Source of the DNA: Candidatus Bathyarchaeota archaeon ex4484_135
GTDB lineage: Archaea > Thermoproteota > Bathyarchaeia > EX4484-135
Assembly (NCBI GenBank): GCA_002255025.1
Contig: NJEJ01000056.1
Location: forward strand, 1-6,889
Reading direction: 5' to 3'
Length of the DNA stretch: 6,889 bases
Shown: piece by piece, positions 1 through 4,921 of the stretch
Layout: each line of letters begins with the position of its first letter
Position numbering within the stretch: the first letter of the stretch is position 1
The notes under the pieces: model-generated
Told to the model about the DNA's origin: nothing
The model's input: only the letters and a program-made list of their open reading frames with translations
The model's database searches: none
Program-made: the position numbers and the translations under genes

Positions 1-1
1 T

Positions 2-97
2 GCCTATTTTGAAAAAGGAACACTTCATATTCTGGGTTATTTTTTGGATTATAAAAACCCGACCCTAATTGCCAAATTAAAAAAATTTCAACAGGTC
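2..97 (+). other. Foreign fragment of a PHP-domain phosphoesterase gene, chimeric edge
   Basis: The frame is open from base 2 and reads about 32 codons, including HILGYFLDYKNPTL and KLKKFQQVR. This resembles the HILGYF-D-x-NP segment of PHP-domain metal-dependent phosphoesterases (the family of bacterial YciV/TrpH-type nucleases and the DNA polymerase III alpha PHP domain). The stretch is AT-rich (26 G/C in 90 bases) and uses AAA, TTT and TTA codons, unlike everything downstream. From about base 98 the frame continues without a stop into thiolase sequence and composition changes at once. Seen: the composition step and two unrelated homologies in one frame. Inferred: an AT-rich, probably bacterial, piece was joined to archaeal DNA by assembly or amplification, or less likely by recombination. 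The exact join lies between about 90 and 106. The apparent TTG start at 44 sits inside the PHP part and is not a real start. Confidence 0.65.
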
Positions 98-906
98 AGG
101 GCTGGCGATGCCTCAGGCTCGCTGGCACTACACCAGGCTTCCATAGACGTGATATCCGGCTCCTCGAGGACGGCCTTGGCCTGTGGGGTCGAGAAGATGA
201 CGGACGTCATGATCCAGGAGGTCGAGCGGGTGGGCATGCTCTTCGAGGACGCGAGGACCACCTTCCACTCGGGCATAACCATCCCGGGCCTCTGTGCCAT
301 ATTGACCAAGCTCTACATGGAGCGTTACGGAGCCGATTACGAGGACCTGGTCCTCTTCGCCGTGAACGACCACAGGAACGCGGCTAATAACCCGTACGCC
401 CAGTATCCCTTCTCGATAGACGTAAAGGCCGTCATGAGCTCGCCGCTCATTGCTGACCCCATAAGGCTCTTCGACACGGCTGGCGTGGGGGATGGTGCTG
501 CCGCCGTGGTCCTCTGTGGGCCCAATGATGCCAAGCGTATTGCTGACACGCCGGTGGCCATCTTGGCTTCTGAGGTAGCGTGCTCGAGGATGAGCTTGAG
601 CGAGCGTGAAGATCTACTGTCCATAGGCTCCCTCAGGTTGGCGGCCAAGAAGGCCCTTTGGTCAAGGAGGAGCGGATAGCCGTGGGAGCTGATTACCCGG
701 TGAACACCATGGGAGGCCTCAAGGGACGAGGACACCCGTGGGGTGCCACGGGCCTCTACCAGGCCGTGGAAGCCGCCTGGCAGCTCAGGGGGGAAGCTGG
801 CAAAAACCAGGTGGACGGAGCTGAGGTAGGCCTGACGCACAACATGTGCGGCCTCGGGTCCATCTCGTGCGTCCACATATTGGCCCGGTGGGAGGTGGTA
901 GCATGA
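98..906 (+). pseudogene. Thiolase (acetoacetyl-CoA thiolase-like), 5' truncated, internal deletion and frameshift
   Basis: Archaeal thiolases of this type condense two acetyl-CoA to acetoacetyl-CoA for the mevalonate pathway or act in related acyl-CoA chemistry. The first part (about 98-655) carries GDASGS (104-121), GVEKMTDV (185-208) and a GVGDGAAAVVL segment. The second part (about 658-906, another frame) carries GGLKGRGHPWGATG with the catalytic-loop His at 733-735, and NMCGLGS with the C-terminal motif Cys at 847-849. Compared with Methanocaldococcus-type thiolases recalled from memory, about 40 residues are missing at the frame switch, including the HDxF segment. The net loss should be 3n+1 bases. 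The N-terminal 80 or so residues are replaced by foreign sequence. The usual nucleophile context C-A-S-G reads D-A-S-G here (Asp codon 107-109). It overlaps the DUF35 gene by ATGA, the usual partner arrangement. As written it cannot be an active thiolase. Confidence 0.8.
891..898 (+). promoter_or_regulatory. Ribosome binding site of the DUF35 gene
   Basis: GGAGGTGG lies 4 bases before the ATG at 903, inside the thiolase 3' end. It selects this start over an upstream in-frame ATG at 846, which would add 19 residues with no family resemblance. The ATGA overlap with the thiolase stop suggests translational coupling. Confidence 0.7.
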
Positions 907-1331
907 GCGTCCCGAGGTTCTGGCGTGAGATACCGCACAAGTACAGGCTCTTGGGCAGCAAGTGCCGTTCCTGCGGGGCCGTATATCACCCGAGGAGGCC
1001 CACCTGCCCGAGGTGTGGCTCAAGGGATATGGAGGAAATAGTCCTGAGCGGCCGGGGCCGCCTCCTGGCCTACACGGTCATAAGGAGGCCTCCCTCTGAC
1101 CTGGAGGAGTTCAGGCCCTACATAGTGGGCCTGATAGAACTTGAGGAAGGCGTCAAGGTGCTAGGCCAGATAGTGGATTGCGGGCCAGAGGACCTGAGGC
1201 CCGGCCTAGAGGTCGAGGCCACGTTGAGGCGTATAAGGGCACATGGCTCCTCGGGCGTGATAGAATACGGTTACAAGTTCAGGCCAGCCCTCAGGTGGGA
1301 TAAAGAAAGCAGTTCTCAACGGCCTTCTTAA
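903..1331 (+). CDS. DUF35 family zinc-ribbon/OB-fold acyl-CoA-binding protein
   Basis: The protein has 142 residues. Its N-terminal helix (SVPRFWREIPHKYRLLGSKC) leads into a rubredoxin-like zinc ribbon with Cys21-x2-Cys24 and Cys35-x2-Cys38, followed by a beta-rich OB-fold (about residues 45-125, with GRGRLLAYTVIRRPP and PYIVGLIELEEGVKVLGQI). This is the standard DUF35 layout and length. In archaea DUF35 proteins are encoded beside thiolases and HMG-CoA synthase. In a structurally characterised methanogen complex the DUF35 protein bridges the two enzymes and lets the acetoacetyl-CoA intermediate pass between them. Here it follows a thiolase by an ATGA overlap, but no HMG-CoA synthase gene is in the window. 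The DUF35 frame itself is intact, so the damage upstream does not extend into it. The family call is firm; the exact partner and substrate are inferred from the neighbour. Confidence 0.88.
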   Translation: MSVPRFWREIPHKYRLLGSKCRSCGAVYHPRRPTCPRCGSRDMEEIVLSGRGRLLAYTVIRRPPSDLEEFRPYIVGLIELEEGVKVLGQIVDCGPEDLRPGLEVEATLRRIRAHGSSGVIEYGYKFRPALRWDKESSSQRPS

Positions 1332-1356
1332 CCCGGCCACTTGAATTCCAGGAGGC

Positions 1357-1602
1357 CTAGGAACCGAGGGCATCGAGCAGGCCTTCGGCGTAAGAGGAAG
1401 CAGCTATGCTCGTCAGGGGCCTTCCGGTCCTTAAGAAGCCCTTTGCGTCCTCGTGGTACCGCCTGGCCATGTCAAGGACGTAATCGAGGTCCTCCTGCTT
1501 CACATGTCCGGCTCCCTGAGCCACCTTGAGCGTTGAGAAGGCCACTTCTAGGTTAACCACGTATTTCTCGGCCAACCTGCGTGCTTCTTCCTCAAGCCCC
1601 AC
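1357..1602 (-). CDS. DUF357 domain protein of unknown function
   Basis: The protein has 81 residues, starts with GTG at 1602 and ends with TAG. It is predicted all-helical. The C-terminal half, MARRYHEDAKGFLRTG followed by SYAEGLLDAL, matches the DUF357 signature (ER/RYYEDAKYFLEKGDY...A...YAEGLLDA). DUF357 is a small archaeal family with no established role; its two-helix repeat-like pattern recalls HEPN/TPR-like helical bundles, which is only an impression. The start overlaps the end of dphB by 11 bases, so the two are almost certainly co-transcribed and probably translationally coupled. The gene ends 25 bases from the converging DUF35 gene. No zinc, membrane or catalytic motif is visible. 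Confidence 0.78.
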   Translation of the reverse strand: MGLEEEARRLAEKYVVNLEVAFSTLKVAQGAGHVKQEDLDYVLDMARRYHEDAKGFLRTGRPLTSIAASSYAEGLLDALGS

Positions 1603-2404
1603 ACCTGATCACCCAATCGGGTGCCCCTGTCAGGACCTTAAGGGCCTCTGCCTCCAAGAAGTGGAGGCTGGCCGGGAAGACGAGCGTGTGGGGCGGGGGC
1701 CCGAAGTCATAATCCATAAGGGCCTTTATGCTGTCCGCCTTGACGACGGGCTCGGGCGAGCCAGCTCTCGCTATCCCAACGGCCAAGCTATCCGGCCTAA
1801 GGAGGCCTCTCCCGAGCTCTTCCTCGAGCTTCAACATGACCTCTAGGCCTTCCCTCACGGTCATGTAGAGGCCTTCCTCAGCCCTCGCATCGAGGAGGCA
1901 TATGGTGTGTAAGTTCCTGGCCTTGTTCTCCCATAAGACTTCATACGGTGTCCTCGACAAGACGCCTCCCTCCGGGTAAGTTATGGTCACCATCCGGCCG
2001 AACCTATAGGATTGGAGGCCCGTCAGGGCCACGACGGCGTTTATTATGCTGGGCCCGTTTATGACCGAGGTCCTCACGCCAGCCTTCTCGGCCTTCAGGC
2101 GTACGGCCACATGCGTGGTAGCTATCATGGGGTCTCCCGGGACCAACAGGACCACTTTCCGTCCCCTGAGGGCCTCGGATATCAGGGGCTCTGCGTCTTC
2201 CTCCTCTAAGACCTGCCTATCGACCACCTTTATCGGCTTCCCTATCAGCTCCTCCAGCTTCCTGACAGACAGGCCTGGCATCAGGCTGGTGTAATGCTCT
2301 AGAAAGACCACGTCGGCTTCCCGTGTTACCTTCAGGCCCCTGAGGGTCATCCCCTCCTCGTTGTGGAGGCCAAGGCCGACGAAGATGAGCTGGCCCTTGC
2401 CCAT
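1592..2404 (-). CDS. dphB: Diphthine synthase (diphthamide biosynthesis methyltransferase)
   Basis: DphB (Dph5 homologue) uses S-adenosylmethionine to trimethylate the 3-amino-3-carboxypropyl group on the modified His of elongation factor 2, the second step of diphthamide synthesis in the cytoplasm. The 270-residue protein has the tetrapyrrole-methylase fold landmarks: a start of GQLIFVGLGLHNEEGMTLRG (residues 4-23), VPGDPMIATTHV (88-99) and NGPSIINAVVALTGLQSYRFG (116-136). The length is normal. ATG at 2404 is chosen because the family begins a few residues before the GLGL loop; a longer frame running up to 2569 would overlap the divergent aminotransferase. GAGGG lies 8 bases upstream of the ATG. 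The gene leads a pair with the DUF357 gene and is divergent from the aminotransferase. Function is very likely from the family match. Confidence 0.93.
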   Translation of the reverse strand: MGKGQLIFVGLGLHNEEGMTLRGLKVTREADVVFLEHYTSLMPGLSVRKLEELIGKPIKVVDRQVLEEEDAEPLISEALRGRKVVLLVPGDPMIATTHVAVRLKAEKAGVRTSVINGPSIINAVVALTGLQSYRFGRMVTITYPEGGVLSRTPYEVLWENKARNLHTICLLDARAEEGLYMTVREGLEVMLKLEEELGRGLLRPDSLAVGIARAGSPEPVVKADSIKALMDYDFGPPPHTLVFPASLHFLEAEALKVLTGAPDWVIRCGA

Positions 2405-2419
2405 CTCCTCTGCCCTCGA

Positions 2420-2427
2420 CTTATATG
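2420..2427 (+). promoter_or_regulatory. Putative TATA box in the divergent aminotransferase-dphB gap
   Basis: CTTATATG is the only AT-rich stretch in the 55-base gap between the dphB start (2404) and the aminotransferase start (2460). On the plus strand it would place transcription start near 2449, giving a leader of about 11 bases that holds the ribosome binding site. On the minus strand the reverse CATATAAG is only about 20 bases from the dphB ATG, closer than the usual 26 or so, so its use for dphB is doubtful. Confidence 0.5.
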
Positions 2428-2447
2428 CCAGCGGGGGAGATAAGGCC

Positions 2448-2453
2448 GAGGTG
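2448..2453 (+). promoter_or_regulatory. Ribosome binding site deciding the TTG start of the aminotransferase
   Basis: GAGGTG lies 6 bases before TTG at 2460. An in-frame GTG at 2451 overlaps this site and so is less likely to be the start. Frames extending further upstream (an in-frame ATG at 2385 and beyond) would read through the divergent promoter and into the dphB coding region on the other strand. Confidence 0.6.
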
Positions 2454-2459
2454 GGCGGC

Positions 2460-3674
2460 TTGGTCAGGAAGACCGTTAAGCCATCGGGAAGGGCTCTGGG
2501 GATAGAATACGCCATAAGAGATGTGGTCGTGCCAGCCAGGGAGCTGGAGAAGAAGGGCTTCAAGATCATTTACCTGAACATAGGGGACCCGCTGAAGTTC
2601 GATTTCGATACGCCTGAGCACATAAAGGAGGCCTTCTACAAGGCTGCCAAAGAAGGCAAGAACTGGTACTCGCCATCCGAGGGCCTGCCAGAGCTCAGGG
2701 AAGCTATATGTGAGAAGGAAAAACGCTACAACGGCGTGGATATAACGCCAGACGACGTGTTGGTCACAACGGGTGTATCGGAGGCCATAAGCTTCCTCAT
2801 GGGGGCCCTGTTGGAGCCGGGCGATGAGGTGCTCGTGCCGGGGCCGACCTACCCGCCCTACATATCGTACGCTAAGTTCTACGGTGCTAAACCGGTCCCG
2901 TACAGGACGGTCGAGGAAGGGGGCTGGAAGCCCGATGTCGATGACCTCAGGTCGAAGATAACGAACCGGACGAAGCTCATAGTCCTGATAAACCCGAACA
3001 ATCCCTGTGGTGCCCTCTACGACCCAGGGACGGTCAAGGAGATACTCGACCTAGCTGGCGAGCACGGCCTCCCGGTTGCCTCAGACGAGATATATGATAG
3101 GATAATCTTTAACGGCGAGTTCAGGAGCACGGCTGCCCTGTCCAAGGACGTGCCGGTCATAGGCCTTAACGGCTTCTCCAAGGTCTACCTCATGACTGGC
3201 TGGAGGTTAGGCTACATCTACTTCTGGGACCCAGAGGGCGTGTTGGCCGAGCTGAAGGAAGCCATCGTCAAGCTGGCTCGCATAAGGATATGTCCTAACA
3301 CGCCCGTCCAGCTTGCTGGTATAGCTGCCCTGCGTGGTCCCCAGGACCATGTGGCCGAGATAGTCCGCAAGCTGAGGGAGAGGCGTGATCTAGCTTTCAA
3401 GAGGCTAAACGAGATAGAGGGCATAAGCACTGCTAGGCCAGAAGGGGCATTCTACATATTTCCGAGGGTAGAAGGCATAGGCTCGGTGTGGAAATCCGAT
3501 AAGGAGTTCGTCCTAGAGTTCCTGAGGGAGAAAAAGGTCCTGTTGGTCCACGGCTCTGGCTTCTGCCCGACTTACGGCCAGGGGCACTTCAGGGCCGTGT
3601 TCCTCCCTCCGCCTGAGGTGCTGGAAGAAGCCTTCAACAGGCTGGAGGAATTTATGATCTCGAAGATGCGTTGA
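2460..3674 (+). CDS. Alanine aminotransferase-like class I PLP aminotransferase
   Basis: The protein is 404 residues long from a TTG start. It closely follows the Pyrococcus alanine aminotransferase pattern: EYAIRDVVVPARELEKKG (16-33), LNIGDPLKFDF (39-49), YSPSEGLPELREAI (70-83), INPNNPCGALYD (177-188, cofactor-contacting Asn), SDEIYD (208-213, Asp209 pairs with the pyridine N and Tyr212 contacts the cofactor), GFSK with the Schiff-base Lys241, and GHFRAVFLPP with substrate-carboxylate Arg378. The enzyme would interconvert alanine and 2-oxoglutarate with pyruvate and glutamate in the cytoplasm; in fermentative archaea it disposes of reductant as alanine. All catalytic residues seen are present. 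Fold-type I relatives can use aspartate or aromatic amino acids, so the substrate is inferred from overall similarity. The gene stands alone between a divergent promoter and the pfkB promoter. Confidence 0.88.
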   Translation: MVRKTVKPSGRALGIEYAIRDVVVPARELEKKGFKIIYLNIGDPLKFDFDTPEHIKEAFYKAAKEGKNWYSPSEGLPELREAICEKEKRYNGVDITPDDVLVTTGVSEAISFLMGALLEPGDEVLVPGPTYPPYISYAKFYGAKPVPYRTVEEGGWKPDVDDLRSKITNRTKLIVLINPNNPCGALYDPGTVKEILDLAGEHGLPVASDEIYDRIIFNGEFRSTAALSKDVPVIGLNGFSKVYLMTGWRLGYIYFWDPEGVLAELKEAIVKLARIRICPNTPVQLAGIAALRGPQDHVAEIVRKLRERRDLAFKRLNEIEGISTARPEGAFYIFPRVEGIGSVWKSDKEFVLEFLREKKVLLVHGSGFCPTYGQGHFRAVFLPPPEVLEEAFNRLEEFMISKMR

Positions 3675-3677
3675 GCT

Positions 3678-3689
3678 GCCCGATCGGGC
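3678..3689 (+). repeat. Perfect 12-base palindrome upstream of the pfkB promoter
   Basis: GCCCGATCGGGC is its own reverse complement. It lies 3 bases after the aminotransferase stop and ends 4 bases before the TATA-like box of the kinase gene, where an archaeal regulator could bind. It could also form a short stem at the aminotransferase mRNA end, but the downstream run (TATTTT) is only weakly U-rich. Confidence 0.4.
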
Positions 3690-3693
3690 GTAA

Positions 3694-3703
3694 GTATTTT
3701 AAG
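3694..3703 (+). promoter_or_regulatory. TATA box of the pfkB-family kinase gene
   Basis: GTATTTTAAG is an archaeal TATA-like element centred about 34 bases before the ATG at 3732. Transcription would begin near 3724, leaving a leader of only about 8 bases. No ribosome binding site precedes this ATG (TCTCACGGGCC), which fits near-leaderless translation. Confidence 0.6.
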
Positions 3704-3731
3704 CCCTGGCACATAGGCATTCTCACGGGCC

Positions 3732-4649
3732 ATGCGGGACATTTCTTTTTACGACCTGGTAGTGGTAGGGCACTTCGCTATCGACATAATAGTAAAGAAT
3801 GGCGAGGCCATGGGCGGTGCCCTAGGAGGACCTCCTACTTACGCCTCGCTGGCTGCCAGCAAGATGGGGGCTAAGGTAAGCATCATATCTAAGGTAGGAG
3901 ATGATTTCCCGGAGGAACACATTAAGTTCCTATCTGAAAACGGCATAGACCTGACCGGGCTAAAAGTCGTTAAAGATGCCCGGACAACCAACTACGTCTT
4001 AGCATACGAGGATGGCGAGAGGAAGCTGGTTTTGAAGGCCAGGGCACCTGACATAGCCCTTGAGGACATACCTCCCGATCTGGTCGCGAGATCTGTCCTC
4101 TTGGCACCGATCGCGGGCGAGATCGGATCTCCCGTGGTGGCAGAACTGAGGAGGAGGACGGAGTGCCTCTGCCTAGATCCCCAGGGCTTCGTGAGGAAGT
4201 TCTTAGATGACGGCACGGTAGTCCTGACCAATTGGTTCGATAGGTCTATCTTGAGCAACGTGGACATCCTGAAGGCCTCCATGAGGGAGTACGAGTGCAT
4301 AATGGGGAGGGGACGGTTCAGGGAAGGCCTGAGGAGGCTCCATCGGTTGGGTATCAGCATAATCGTGATAACGCTGGGCGAGGAAGGCTCCATAATATCC
4401 GTGAGGAACAGGCTGTACGCGATCCCGTCTTATCAGGTGAAGGCTGTCGAGACAACAGGGGCCGGTGATGCCTACATAGGGGCCTTCTTGGCCGAGTACG
4501 CCAGGGGCGAGGATCCGGTCTGGTGTGCCTGCGTGGGTTCTGCTGCGGCATCCTTCACCGTAGAGGACTTCGGCCCGAGGAGGTTTGGGGATAGGGAGGG
4601 GGTAGTGAAGAGGGCCCAGGAGATATATGAGAACGTGGTAGAGGTCTAG
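3732..4649 (+). CDS. PfkB/ribokinase-family sugar or nucleoside kinase
   Basis: The protein has 305 residues, the usual family length. PfkB kinases transfer phosphate from ATP to a hydroxymethyl group of a sugar, polyol or nucleoside in the cytoplasm. Signature 1 is GGPPTYASLAASKMGAKVS (32-50) followed by ISKVGDDFP; signature 2 is ETTGAGDAYIGAFLAEYARG (240-259), with the anion hole GAGD and catalytic base Asp246. ITLGEEGS (213-220) is the typical strand and loop before the nucleotide site. The N-terminal substrate region (GHFAIDIIVKNG, then GGPPTYASLA) resembles archaeal inositol/sugar kinases more than phosphofructokinases, but the substrate cannot be fixed from sequence. The gene has its own TATA box and almost no leader. 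It ends 16 bases before the small zinc-binding-like gene, so the two may share a transcript. Confidence 0.88.
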   Translation: MRDISFYDLVVVGHFAIDIIVKNGEAMGGALGGPPTYASLAASKMGAKVSIISKVGDDFPEEHIKFLSENGIDLTGLKVVKDARTTNYVLAYEDGERKLVLKARAPDIALEDIPPDLVARSVLLAPIAGEIGSPVVAELRRRTECLCLDPQGFVRKFLDDGTVVLTNWFDRSILSNVDILKASMREYECIMGRGRFREGLRRLHRLGISIIVITLGEEGSIISVRNRLYAIPSYQVKAVETTGAGDAYIGAFLAEYARGEDPVWCACVGSAAASFTVEDFGPRRFGDREGVVKRAQEIYENVVEV

Positions 4650-4654
4650 GGACC

Positions 4655-4660
4655 GGGGAG
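4655..4660 (+). promoter_or_regulatory. Ribosome binding site for a TTG-started small gene
   Basis: GGGGAG lies 5 bases before TTG at 4666, within a purine-only run at 4655-4665. It supports translation of a short gene that lacks an ATG start. Confidence 0.55.
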
Positions 4661-4665
4661 GGGAG

Positions 4666-4872
4666 TTGGGCAAGATATCCAAAGGCCAGAAGTGCAGCGT
4701 GGTGGGGTGTGATTCACCTGCTATTAGGTCCCTGCCAGCCGATGCGGTCATAAGGGTGGGCCTCAACGTAGAAGGAGGCCGTAGGGCCTACCTCTGCCGG
4801 GAGCACTACAAGGAGTACAAGCGTAGGACGAAGAAGGAGAGGAAGCTGGAGAAATGGAAGTTCATGGGCTAG
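4666..4872 (+). CDS. Small conserved archaeal protein with a CxxxxC...CxxH zinc-binding pattern
   Basis: The protein has 68 residues and starts with TTG after a strong GGGGAG site. Visible ligands are Cys10-x4-Cys15 and Cys44-x2-His47, a treble-clef-like or zinc-finger spacing. The basic C-terminal tail (KEYKRRTKKERKLEKWKFMG, residues 49-68) would suit RNA or ribosome binding. The pattern KCSVVGCD...AYLCREHYKEYK recalls a small uncharacterised family in crenarchaea; this is recognition from memory, not a search. It lies 16 bases after the kinase gene and 49 bases before the threonyl-tRNA synthetase gene, which has its own promoter. A translation-related role is only a guess from the basic tail and the neighbour. 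Confidence 0.75.
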   Translation: MGKISKGQKCSVVGCDSPAIRSLPADAVIRVGLNVEGGRRAYLCREHYKEYKRRTKKERKLEKWKFMG

Positions 4873-4881
4873 GCCCAGGGG

Positions 4882-4888
4882 TTAAAAG
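4882..4888 (+). promoter_or_regulatory. TATA box of the threonyl-tRNA synthetase gene
   Basis: TTAAAAG is centred about 37 bases before the ATG at 4922, predicting transcription start near 4911. The leader of about 11 bases contains GAGGT just before the ATG. The context (TTAAAAGCCC) matches the kinase promoter (TTTTAAGCCC), which suggests a shared core-promoter style in this genome. Confidence 0.6.
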
Positions 4889-4921
4889 CCCGTGTGCCAG
4901 CGGGTCTAGGACGGCGAGGTA

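Noticed and set aside
337..1023. Long minus-strand open frame (228 codons) opposite the thiolase and DUF35 genes
   Set aside because: It overlaps two well-supported plus-strand genes, has no recognisable motif, and its composition is what the reverse of GC-rich coding DNA gives.
1332..1356. Terminator between the converging DUF35 and DUF357 genes
   Set aside because: The 25-base gap shows no oligo-T run and no stable hairpin on either strand.
1526..1846. Plus-strand open frame opposite dphB and the DUF357 gene
   Set aside because: Antisense to two coding regions with clear family matches; no ribosome binding site or recognisable domain.
2361..2459. N-terminal extension of the aminotransferase by about 33 residues
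   Set aside because: The extension crosses the promoter and overlaps the dphB start region; homologues begin close to the TTG at 2460, which has its own GAGGTG site.
2405..2569. N-terminal extension of diphthine synthase by 55 residues
   Set aside because: The extra residues are antisense to the conserved start of the aminotransferase and precede the family's normal N-terminus.
4203..4766. Minus-strand open frame (187 codons) opposite the kinase gene
   Set aside because: Pro/His/Arg-rich low-information protein lying antisense to conserved PfkB motifs; no start signal or family resemblance.
4889..4904. Short hairpin CCCG...CGGG between the small zinc-protein gene and thrS
   Set aside because: The stem has only four base pairs and lies upstream of the predicted transcription start, so it would not be in the thrS mRNA; it has no T-run to act as a terminator for the gene before.
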